Source: Lithospermum erythrorhizon
Lineage: Eukaryota > Streptophyta > Magnoliopsida > Boraginales > Boraginaceae
Length of the DNA: 64,000 nt
Direction: 5' to 3'
NCBI GenBank assembly: GCA_019722365.1
Contig: JADFUC010000501.1
Span: 248,001 to 312,000 of the forward strand
Shown: piece after piece, positions 1 through 13,755 of the stretch
Layout of the letters: every line of letters starts with the position of its first letter
How positions within the stretch are numbered: the stretch's first letter is position 1
Position numbers and translations under genes: made by a program
The notes under the pieces: model-generated
The model's input: only the letters and a program-made list of their open reading frames with translations
What the model was told of the DNA's origin: nothing
Database searches by the model: none

Positions 1-185
1 GTAACGTAATTGATACATGTAACTTTGATTTGAACCTAAATTATTCGTAACTTAGTGTGAAGTATGTTTTCATTGATAATTTGCGAGTTAGTAGAGCTTA
101 TAGTGCCAGAGAAGGAGACGGTGGTGTTTGTGAGGATGATTAAGCTGATTTATTTTTATTTTTAGTTGAAAATACTGAATATATT

Positions 186-379
186 TCAAAAAGATTGTCC
201 ATTTTATATTGTAATGATGAAATGAACCAACTTTGTAACGTTAATTGATACATGTAACTTTGATTTTGAACAAAATTATCGTGTTAATTGTAAAATAGGT
301 TGAAGAGAGGTTGGTATTTGTGTTGATGATTAAGCTGATTTCTGTCTATTTTTTCAAAACTGGACAATCTTTTTGGGAT
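186..379. mobile_element. Stowaway-like MITE remnant 1
   Basis: The left end reads AAAAAGATTGTCCATTTTA (188-206) and the right end reads ACTGGACAATCTTTTTGGGA (359-378), its near inverse complement. This resembles the ends of plant Stowaway (Tc1/mariner-type) miniature elements, whose termini read roughly CTCCCTCCGTCCC followed by family-specific sequence. The extreme CTCCCTCCGT part is eroded here. It lies in a GCN5 intron. Confidence 0.5.
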
Positions 380-547
380 ATAGTAATTGTTTTTAGTGTT
401 ATATGATTGTTGATGTGATAATCTTTGAATGATTTTACTGATAATTTGCAAGCTAGTGGAGATAATAGTGCTGGAGAAGAGAGTTTATAGAGAGGCTGGG
501 ATTTCGGCTGATTTTAAGTCAGATTTCGTCTGTTTTCACTTGAATAT

Positions 548-783
548 ACTGCCTCTATATTAAAAAGATTGTCCATTTTGTCTTTCAATCATCAAAATGA
601 ACTAACTTTGTAACATTGGTTGACACATGTAATATCGATGTGAACCAAAATTATCATGTACATTGTAAAGTAGGTTGAAGAGAGAGGTTGGTATATGTGC
701 TGATTTTAGCTGATTTATATCTATTTTCAGCTGAATGTACTGCCTTTATTTAAAAAATGGACAATCTTTTTGGGATGGAGTAG
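548..783. mobile_element. Stowaway-like MITE remnant 2
   Basis: Left end AAAAAGATTGTCCATTTTG (562-580); right end AATGGACAATCTTTTTGGGA followed by TGGAGTAG (757-784). Read on the other strand, the right end is CTACTCCATCCCAAAAAGAT, close to the Stowaway consensus end. It shares its flank with the remnant at 186-379, so the two are more likely a tandem duplication than two independent insertions. Confidence 0.6.
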
Positions 784-1476
784 TTGGTTTTAGTGTTATT
801 TAACTGTTGATGTTTTCACCTTTGATGTACTAGATGATGTTTAGTGTGTTGATTGATTTATGTAAAACAGACCATTGTCAATAACTTGTTGTATAGTGAT
901 TCATAACTGATTTTAGTTTAGAGGACCACTAAAATAGTTTATTTTAGGTTCTAAATGAAGTGTTGTTAGGGATGTAAATGGTCATCTTTCTTTAATGCAC
1001 ATGTAATAGCAGTTTCTCGTTTAATCGAAGTGCGGATGATCCTTATCTGAGGTAGGGAAAGTTGTCAGGTAGCATGGTTATACACTTATAATACCAGTAT
1101 CACTATCTGGTGTATTCTTGATTTTGTATTTCTCCAAGTAGCTGGGACATTTGGAACTCTAAACTTGTCTTGAATAGACCGATCAGAGAGGAAAATTAAA
1201 CCTTTTTGTTTGAGCTTCAGTGATAATTGGCCATAGGATATTTGATTCGCACCAATAATTCTGTTTGCCAACCATTCTGTTTTCTAATGTAGTTCCTTTC
1301 TTGTTATGTTTCCCATTTACAAGCTGTCAGGTTGTCCCATGTCTGAATCTAATCTTTTTGTTCATGTCCGACATTGATACTAATATTTGTAGGTTTATGG
1401 TCCATTCTCTTTGATACCCTTTACTGTGTGTCTCTCGAAACATATCATTATATTTTGTTTTCTTTTATATTCACAG

Positions 1477-5337
<3,861 letters not shown>

Positions 5338-6091
5338 AAGTTTATGCTATCCTAGCAAGTATCGACAGGGGAAATCTCATGGGAGCAGCAAAAATAACGT
5401 CGTTCAAATATGTGAGTTTCGAATTAGTATTGATTATTTGTCTATGAAATAATGTTAAAGGCATTATTCTCAGTTCCATGGCGATTAGCAAATGGAATGG
5501 CATGGTTAGAGGAAGTATAGGCGGAAAATTGGTAGGTTAGGAAGGCATGAACTGCTTCTTGTTGTAACTTGTAACCTTATTAATGCTTTATATTAAAAAG
5601 GCTTACGCGTTGGTTGCACGCGTTTCGTCGTCTGATCGAGTGTGCGTGGCTTCACCAAGTATCTTGATTCCGTTCTGATCTAGCAAGAAAACGTATGTTG
5701 AAGCAAAAATATAATGTTTTCAAGATTTGGTACCATTGCATCATTGGCAATTTTTCGGATTCATACACACACTTGAAATTAACATTCATCTTATAAGTCA
5801 TGATGTTTAATCCCATTAAAATAGGTTACACATTCTGAAATTGTTCAATAGTTTGATGCAAACTACAAGTCTACTACTACTAGAAGAGAAACAATTATAT
5901 GCATTTATGTTAGCATATCAACCATTTACATGAGCTACAATCTCTTATTATCCTATCCACACCAACCATCATGAAACACTATACATAATTACACCAAAAA
6001 TGACAAAAAGTTTCATACTTATTTATTTCTATGCCATCTCTATTATGTTCATGGCTCACCAAAGCTTCCTGGTCCATCAAATATAGACGTC

Positions 6092-6199
6092 CCAAACACA
6101 AATATTAAACACCTCTATGGATCTATCTATTGCGATTAATAATGGCCAAACACAAATATTAAACACCTCTATGGATCTATCTATTGCGTTTAATAATGG
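6092..6199. repeat. Tandem duplication, 54-bp period
   Basis: CCAAACACAAATATTAAACA followed by the same continuation starts at 6092 and again at 6146, almost base for base through TTTAATAATGGCCAA. Two copies, nearly identical, so the duplication is recent. Non-coding. Confidence 0.9.
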
Positions 6200-6232
6200 C
6201 CAAGTACATAAATTTGTGTTTTATATATTAGC

Positions 6233-6345
6233 AAACAAATAGCAAAAACGTATTTGGAATCATGTATTGCTTTTAAGTTTGAGAAAACAAATAGCAAAAA
6301 CGTGTTTGGGAATCACGTATTGCTTTTAAGTTTGAGAAAACAAAA
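6233..6345. repeat. Tandem duplication, about 52-bp period
   Basis: AAACAAATAGCAAAAACGT starts at 6233 and again at 6285, and the shared part continues through TTGCTTTTAAGTTTGAGAAAA. It sits about 35 bases downstream of the separate 54-bp duplication, so two unrelated short duplications arose next to each other. Confidence 0.9.
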
Positions 6346-6794
6346 ACTTAACTAAAAGATGACTAGGTTCGACAATCGACAGTGAGCCGAATAGTACCGA
6401 ACCTAGATAACTTTGAGTTCGATGATTCGATTTAGTTTGATTCAATTCAAACCTGAAAAATAATAAAGGTTCCATTAAAAATGAAACTTCCAGGTTGGAG
6501 TTCTATTCGATAATTTATCATCGAACGATTGAGTTCTATTCGATAAACTTGATCGTGCCATATGAAATTATTGATGAGCCTCTTCCTTCCCCTCCTCAAC
6601 ATGTCAAGGTCTCCCTATTCAGAGGTCAGATCATGGTCTCATTATCATCTCAACTAAAGAATAAAGTACATCTATTTCAAGACATTTCAAACTCTAATCT
6701 TTCTTAACACTCCTACCAGATTTTCCATAATTAATTGTTAATTCATGGCCCATCTCCGCTCAATCGCACCCTACTTCTTCAACCACCCACTTAC

Positions 6795-8275
6795 TTATAC
6801 ATAAACTAAAACATATCAAAAGAACCATCAAAGCTTGGAACATTGACAAGATTGACAATATCTTCACCCAAATTAAGCAACTCCAAAATAAATTGAGCCT
6901 TGTACAAAATCAACCTTTCAATGCCAAATGTCCATCGACATCGCCCCTTAAGGAACCAACTCGATTCTCCTCCCCAAGTCCGGCTAGAAGAATATTGGCG
7001 CCAACGATCTAAACTCACTGCAATTATTGAGGGTGATAATAATATAAAATTCTTCCACTCACATGTCGACATGTGCTACTACACTCAACAATATCCTTGA
7101 ACTTCGAGATATCTCTGGCACTCTTATTACTAAAGACGGCGAAATTCGTGATCACTGTAAAAGCTATTTTGCCAATCTTTTCAATCCCACCAATCGCACC
7201 ACTTCTCAAATTCAATTTGAATCCCTCACCCACATTACCAACACCGTGACCCCTTCCCAAATTGCCAATCTGAATAGCCCTTTCTCTAGTGATGAAGTAA
7301 AAACCATCCTCTTTCAAATGCCTCACTACAAATTCCTCGGGTCCGACGGCTTTTCCCCGCCGAGTTTATCACAAAATCGATATCAGAAAGTACGATGTTA
7401 CTAACGCAACCCTTGAGTTTCTTTAACAAAGGGACACATCCCGAAGGAGATCAATAACAAGTTTATTACTCCTTTATTCCTAAAATTGATTCTCCCTTAT
7501 CAATTGGAGATTGATGCACTCCATTAGCCTTTGTAATGCGTCATTTACAAAATCGCCTCAAAAGTCCTTTAACCGCCTCAAACCATTACGAACTCCATCG
7601 CTTCCTTTTCGTAATGTGTTGACCATGGTAGAGGATCTCAGGATAACATCATAATGGCCCAAGAACTCACCCATACCATCATAATATCCAAAATGTAAAA
7701 AGAATGGAATGGCGGCTATTAAAATTGACATGAGTAAGGTTTTTGACAGAATTAGATGGAATTTTCTCCTCAAACTTCTTGAACTACTTAAATTTCCCCC
7801 ACTTTATTCATTTAATTAAGGAATGTGTCACCACGGTCCAATACTCTGTTATTGTTAATTGCCAAACTACGGAACCCTTTAAACCCTTATCATGATCTGT
7901 ACATTGCGACTTCTTTCTCCCATTCTTTTCGCCCTCTGCACAGAAGCCCTATCCTCTTCATTACTACACTCTCAAAGCACCAACAACCTTAAAGGAGTAT
8001 CTATAGCAAGAAATGGGCCACAAGTCTCACACTTACTCTTCGTTGATGATTGTTATTTCTACATTCATCTTGACAAAAAAAGTATCAATACCTTTCATTC
8101 AACCTTTAACACTTTATGCAAATCTTACTCCGCCAAATCATTAATTTTCAAAAAAGTCCGGCCATTACCTTTAGCCCTAATACTCGTTGGAAATCAACGA
8201 GAATCGATTCCCTTCTATTATGCCCGCCGCGAGCATCATGGTATCAATTCATTTACCCAAGTTGGTTAAACGTGA
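6795..8275 (+). mobile_element. LINE (L1-type) remnant, central part with RT
   Basis: Decayed non-LTR retrotransposon ORF2. In successive frames I read the linker region (LKHIKRTIKAWN, IFTQIKQLQNKLS, about 6803-6905), then IIEGDNNIKFFHS (about 7020-7060), SSDEVKTILFQMPHYKF with GSDGFSPP (about 7285-7360), and the reverse-transcriptase active-site block HLLFVDDCYFYIHL (about 8029-8070), in which FVDD replaces the usual F/YADD. Many stops and frameshifts; no intact ORF. The same element continues at 9310 after an inserted LTR-like segment and again at 12747. The endonuclease domain is not visible. Confidence 0.85.
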
Positions 8276-8319
8276 TTATCGAACTTAGTGTTCACCTTTA
8301 GTAATTGTATATTACTAGT

Positions 8320-9070
8320 TGGGTTCTCATGATAATTTAAGGGGTTACTTTTGAAATGATTGCTAGATCTTTACTCATTAATCGCTATAATACTAGTAAT
8401 CGTCAATTATTATTATTATACAATCCTACTATTATCTCTGGGAGCCTGTATGCCCAAGCACACATATAATGATATTCGAATTATATTTCATGCATGAAAT
8501 TAAACGACTTGTATATCGAGAAACGTATCTCAATATTTATATATTTGATAAATATATATCGATGAACATCAATTGGTTAAACTTCAAGTTTAATCAATTA
8601 AGCAATCAAATTGATGAATAACTTGATAAGTTATTCGACAAATACTGTTAGTATTTTAATTAACTCGTTAAGTTAATTAAAACGAAACAACTCACTAGTA
8701 ACTCATTATTTGATTGGAAGCCATAACGTCTAATTGGGCTAACGAAGTTAAACCGATTTCTTAACGAGTTGCTTAACGGGTGGAAATTGGCAAATGGTAT
8801 TTAAAGGAAGCAGATGGCGGTTTTTCTATTTCATGAAATGAAAACCTCTTTCTGGCCTCCACTCGAGAAAGCCGCTTCTAAGAAATGGAAGAGATTTTCT
8901 CTTCTTCCATTTTGTTCTCACACCTTAAGAAGTCTGCCCACGGATCTGACCCTCCGTGCATGCAGGACAATCAAGCTGTGTCGACAAGCAATCGAGGTTT
9001 CATGGCTTCTACGTGAGGCATCTTCTTGAGGAGTTGGTTTCATTTCGTCTTCCGCTGCGAATGTAAGAAC
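8320..9070 (+). mobile_element. LTR-like fragment inserted in the LINE
   Basis: This block separates the RT part of the LINE (to about 8275) from the post-RT part (from about 9310). It contains a TATA-like GGTATTTAAAGGAAG near 8798, a typical U3/R arrangement, and a related copy lies at about 13340-13540 in the same orientation. I read it as a solo or truncated LTR, perhaps copia type. Exact ends and target duplication are not clear. A Stowaway-type end (TACTCCATCCGTT, 9187) lies just downstream. Confidence 0.5.
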
Positions 9071-9309
9071 TCTTTTTATTCATAATTGTAATTATGTGTT
9101 TTAGATTAATTTATATCATTTTGAGGATCTGGGATATATGAATTTGGTATTTATCACAAATGAAATTCATACTAGATTCTAACAAATACTCCATCCGTTA
9201 CCAAGAATGACATTAATTTTGACTTTGAAATCTCAAAATCTCCCCAAATTTGGAAGGTCTGAATTCTCTTGATATCACAACCAACAGATAAGAAATTTTT
9301 GCCAACATA

Positions 9310-10271
9310 ATTGAAAAAATTAAAAAAAAGAATTCTCTCTTGGATATTCAAGTTACTTAATTTTGTTGGGCGTGTCACGTTAATCAAGCCGGCTCTACAA
9401 AGCCATCCCGGTTCACCCTATGGGCGCCAGATAGTTCTACTCACAACCCTTCAAGTGACATTGATCTTATTTTTGCAAACTTTCTATAGGGTGGAACACA
9501 ATCAACTTCAATTCACTGGATTAATTAGGAGTTCCTCCATCTTGACTCTAAGGATGGGAGGATTGGGCTCAAACACCTTTCACCATTTTACATCTACTCT
9601 TGCCCGTAATGGATAGTGGTTCTTAACTCCACCAACTTACACCTTATGTGCGCAACATTAAAATCAAAATATTTTCCTACGTCTACCCCACTTTATGCCC
9701 CACTCAAATCAAATGCTACATGATACTAAAAGCCTTTCATTCCGTATTAATTGTGGCCCGAGAGGCTGGTATGGACTATTGGTAATGGTTTCTATATTAA
9801 TATTTGGAAAGACAACTGGATTCTGAACTTTTACTTGCCAAACCTAGAATCTTTCCACAACACCTATGCACGGCCAAGTTATCCCTACTCTTATATCTAA
9901 GCTTCTCATTAATTCCTTACTGAACGTAATTCACCGCTTCTCAAACCTTTCCCCACACATTGTCTCAACCATCCTCAAAATTGTTCCATCAGGAAATAAG
10001 GATTGTCATGTTTGGCCGAGGAATTCCTTCCACACTAGAGATGATTATACCAACCTCAACAAAAATTTCATTAACAACATATTATCCCCCTCCTCCTTCC
10101 CTCTAATTTCCAAACAAGCCTAGACGAAACTTTGGAAGCTACCCTTTCCCAGAAAATTAAAAAAATTCTCTAGAAACTTCTACTTAATAGGCTTCCCACT
10201 TCTAACCTTTTAGCAAAGAAAACCAAAATTACCATTGACCCTCTCTGTAAGCTTTGTATCAATCGTGATAA
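9310..10271 (+). mobile_element. LINE remnant, post-RT region to zinc-knuckle
   Basis: Continuation of the same LINE. ILSWIFKLLNFVGRVTLIKP (about 9330-9390) corresponds to the conserved post-RT block usually read as W..K.LS.AGR..LIK. Near 10238-10262 the sequence reads CKLCINRD, the first cysteine pair of the C-terminal zf-RVT knuckle. The knuckle is then interrupted at 10271 and resumes at 12747 with ETRQHLFFD. Frameshifted throughout. Confidence 0.8.
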
Positions 10272-11499
10272 CCCGTCTGCATTAATATTATGAAAATAGT
10301 ATACTATTAGTTGCTCCGGTGGAGCATTTCGAGGAGAAATCGTAAATTTTCAAGTTGAATCGTTGGAGATACGACGAATCGGACGTTGGTAGTGCTTCGG
10401 GGTATTTAAGATTTTAAAGTTGTAATCGAGTGGTATAATATTTGGGGGATTGGGGAAGTTAAATTTATAAATCGAGACGAGAATTAAGCCGAAAACCGAA
10501 CGAGAAAGTGAGGAATTCTTGAGATATTTTGGCGCGGACCCCACGGGACCTTTTTTATCCTTATCTTCTCATCATTATCCACCACCACCAACTTCATTTT
10601 CTTCTCTTCCTCTTAGGGCCGAAATGGTCTTCCTTCCCCCTCAAATTTTTCTTCCATTTCTCTCGCCGATTGTCGCCTAAAATCAAGAACAAACTTGTGA
10701 ATCATCTTCTCCTCGTCATCCTCATCACATCTAGGTAAGAAAGATCGAATCTCTTGGGATATTTCTTGAGTTTTTAAAGAGTTGACTTTCCTTGGATTTG
10801 GTTGACTTTTTAGATCTTCAATTTATTATGGTATAGAAATGTTATCTCGTATCGTAGGGATTAGCAATGATTTTGAGAGTTATCAAGTTGAAAAGAATGT
10901 AAGTGTTATGTTGACTTTTATCGACTTTTCTTAAATTGACATTAAATGGTACATGAAAGCTGAAAAGGATCTTTAATATAGTTGTTTCTAAAGTTAGAAT
11001 TATTGGTTGATATGGATAGGTAGAATTTTTAGTCAGAAAGTTTGGGAAAGTTCGTATAGCTTTTGTGATTGAATCGAGGTTGTATTTAATGGATTAATTA
11101 GTTGTCAATCGATTGTTGATCGATTAGAAGGCCATGTTGCTGCTGGGGTAATAATAATGACCGAATATTGAAAAATGTAGTTATGTTGGAATGTTAGAAG
11201 CGGTATATCAATCTTCGGGGATGGGATGATCACAGAGTCAGAATCAATCGCGAGACGCCGGTATACCCGGATATATATAGATGTTAAGCAGAGGTTATTC
11301 TACGAGATGCATTATAATGTATACCCTGAATAGGAGTCGAGCCCCGGATCTAGCAATGGTGATCAATAGAGTCATGATTACTACTTTTGGGTTCTATGAG
11401 TACAAATCTCAATGACTTTTAATCTTCATACGTATTATGTCAGATATTGTACGTGTTATCTTCGGACTATTCTAATACGCCAGACTGCGCGACTATGAT

Positions 11500-11690
11500 T
11501 GATATTATGTGGAAATGGTGATTTATGAGTCGTGTTATGAAATAATTGAGTTTTGATTGATATTATGAGATAATTATGATTATGAGTTATATTATGAGAT
11601 TATGATTCATATGATGAAATAATTGAGATTCTGAGTTATATCATGAGATAATTGACCATGATTCATACTACGAGATATTAGTGTTTAAGT
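11500..11690. repeat. Degenerate short tandem array inside LTR
   Basis: Repeated units of about 30 bases built from ATTATGAGATAATTGA and GATTCATA variants, roughly five to six imperfect copies. It lies inside the LTR-like block. Confidence 0.65.
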
Positions 11691-11965
11691 GATTTATATC
11701 ATTGATAGCTTGTGAATACGATTCAGCGTTATGGAATCGTATGTGGCCGCTAAGTGGTCGCGTGGCTAAGCAATAATGCGTGTTGATTGATTTTATGTGT
11801 TACTTACGGAGTCAAGGCGACTCGAATCGGGAGGCTCAAAGTGCCAAAGGCATATCATGGGTCAGCTCTGTGATTCCTGGAGGTTCAAAAGCGACATGCA
11901 CATCAAGGGGCGTAGCTGGCTCCGGGAGGGACGGAAAGTGAGGCTCTATCCGATTACGCGCGAGG

Positions 11966-12062
11966 GATTCTCATGTGTGTATTATTTGGAGGCTGATTCC
12001 CTATGTGTGTATTATTTGAGGTGGATTCCCTGCGTGTGTATTGTTTGGAGGTGGATTCCTCA
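11966..12062. repeat. Three-copy 29-30 bp tandem repeat
   Basis: GTGTGTATTATTTGGAGG-type units preceded by GATTCC occur three times in a row (starts near 11966, 11994 and 12023) with few mismatches. Non-coding, inside the LTR-like block. Confidence 0.8.
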
Positions 12063-12746
12063 TTTGATGCCTTCCTTTGTGTACGAGACCGCTTCTCAGA
12101 TGAATATGCATTATTTATGATTAAAAACTCATATGTATATTATTATGTAACATCGTATAAGAGGATTTTATGTGAGTCGTGGTTTGTTATTCATTGTGTG
12201 GCCTGGTTGAGGAATATGTGTATGTCATATGTATATAAGTATGAATATATGATGGGATCAAGTCTGTGGTATTTGTATTCACTACCATTAGCCGACTCTA
12301 TTCTCTATGGGCGGCGCTTTTATGCCCAGGTTCCCAAAGAGGTTGATCACGAGGTTGTCAGAAGTCGCATTGATAGTAATGGGCAGACAAGATCGCATTT
12401 AGGCGCTGTGGCATAGGAATTCCCTTATCGTACCATTTTTCATTGCCGATTAGATATCATAGATTGGGTATTGTATTTCATTGAGGTCCGGGTTTTCATA
12501 CTTCCCTCTACGTTATACTTTTTGGATTCTTGTGTATCTTGAGCGTATAATTAAGGTGAATTTGTATTATGTCGCTCGTTGTTTTATTGTATGTTGTTAG
12601 TTCACTACCGATGGACAAAAGTTATTTTATTATTATTAATGTCAAATGTTTTTTATGTCAAGTATTCATCGATCGGTGACTCGTGTACAAAGCTGGGTTG
12701 GATTTACTCTTAACTCGGCGGCCGACTGCTGGTCGCTACAAATTCT

Positions 12747-13195
12747 ATAATGAAACACGCCAACATCTTTTCTTTGATCAGAAAGCAAACACGTGCTTGA
12801 ACCGCAAAACCTCGCCGAAACGAAGCCATCTTTAAGTCATCTTTAAGCAAGTCACCCACCTACAACAAATAGTATTTAACGCATTCTCAAATTTAGCAAA
12901 GGATCGGATCCACCACCTATCGCATTCCATCTCAGCCTCTCAACAAATTTCTAGCAGGTTGCATGACGGCCAAGAAAGTCATCTTTTCTGTTCAATCATT
13001 GCTCAACTCTTATTTCTAGACATTGTGCTTGAAACTACAAGAAAAGAGATACCAAGATATATCTTGGTATTTCTAACGATAGCCGTACCGAGATGGCAAC
13101 TCGAATCGCTCATTAAAGGATCTTCAAACACACTAAAGGATCTTGCCTCATTAACTCCAATACTAGTAGTTGTGGACAATAAAGCTTGATAAGGA
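12747..13195 (+). mobile_element. LINE remnant, 3' end
   Basis: Resumes the zf-RVT knuckle with NETRQHLFFD (about 12747-12777), followed by decayed sequence. The typical second cysteine of the knuckle is lost (Q in its place). A perfect 22-bp palindrome lies at 13049-13070. No poly(A) tail is obvious, so the 3' limit is approximate. Confidence 0.65.
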
Positions 13196-13339
13196 CTAGT
13201 AGTTGTGATACAATGGATAAGGATTACCCTATTCTCTCTTATATCTGTTGGAGAATCAATTTACACAATACTTCTCCTCACCAAAGAACTTAATTTTCAT
13301 ACCTGGCTTACATCACGGTCACTTTAATTTCTCTCACAA

Positions 13340-13545
13340 GTATAGAAATTGGTAAATGGTATTTAAAGAAAGAGACAACGGTTTTTTCATTTCATGAAAA
13401 AATCCCTTACCTCCATCTCTTGAAAGTCTCTTCCTGCAAAGAATTGTAGCAGTTTTCTTCCAATTTTATTCATCTTCAAACTCTGGGGCAAGCTCAATTA
13501 CTCGCTTGCTTTCCCTTGCCAGGCGCACTGTATGACATCATCATT
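13340..13545 (+). mobile_element. LTR fragment related to 8.3-9.1 kb
   Basis: GAAATTGGTAAATGGTATTT followed by AAAGAAAG, then CATTTCATGAAA, parallels 8784-8845 with roughly 80 percent identity by eye. It covers the U3/R TATA region only. It lies about 200-400 bases upstream of the SRP9 start codon, so it could influence that promoter. Confidence 0.55.
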
Positions 13546-13755
13546 TCAAACGCCAAATATTAGCGATTAAATTATTTTATTATTTTGACTATAAGGCTAA
13601 ACGAAGCCGACAACATAAGCGATCGAAATAACTTTTTCTTTAAACGTATTCATTAACCCAAATTATTATTCACACACCCAAAAAAAAACAAAAACCTTAA
13701 AAAACCCCGGAGATCGACACACAAAACGACCTCTGGGACATCTCAATTCAACATC

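Larger units (their letters stand above)
160..800. repeat. Diverged tandem repeat in GCN5 intron
   Basis: Two to three imperfect copies, spaced roughly 370 bases apart, fill the first 800 bases of the window, inside the intron that precedes the first visible GCN5 exon. Shared landmarks are the block AACTTTGTAAC followed by TTGATACATGTAAC at about 225-260, its relative at about 603-632 and a partial at the very start, and a pair of GATTGTCCATTTT blocks at 193 and 568. Each copy contains an inverted partner (TGGACAATCTTTTTGGGAT at 361 and 758), so each looks like a palindromic-ended insert that was duplicated together with its flank. No coding potential is seen. Confidence 0.6.
5338..6770. other. 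GCN5 3' flank and intergenic AT-rich DNA
   Basis: The stretch holds the GCN5 3' untranslated region and then AT-rich intergenic sequence. No gene is recognisable. It contains two short tandem duplications (listed separately) and a repeated GAGTTCTATTCGATAA at about 6497 and 6531. LINE-like sequence begins near 6.7-6.8 kb. Confidence 0.6.
10272..12746 (+). mobile_element. Ty3/gypsy-like LTR (solo) inserted in LINE
   Basis: About 2.5 kb of non-coding sequence splits the LINE zinc knuckle (CKLC before, HLFF after). The LINE reading resumes exactly if a 4-base ATAA repeat (10268-10271 and 12747-12750) is counted once, which is consistent with a target-site duplication. Contents resemble a long gypsy/chromovirus-type LTR: a TATTTAAG box near 10408, a pyrimidine-rich leader near 10560-10740 and a 3' end CTGGTCGCTACA near 12729-12740. 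No polyprotein is present. The outer bases do not show a clean TG start, so the left end may be trimmed. Confidence 0.6.

Noticed and set aside
7024..7326. Open reading frame of about 100 codons on the minus strand
   Set aside because: It is the antisense of the LINE reverse-transcriptase region, which reads as LINE protein on the plus strand.
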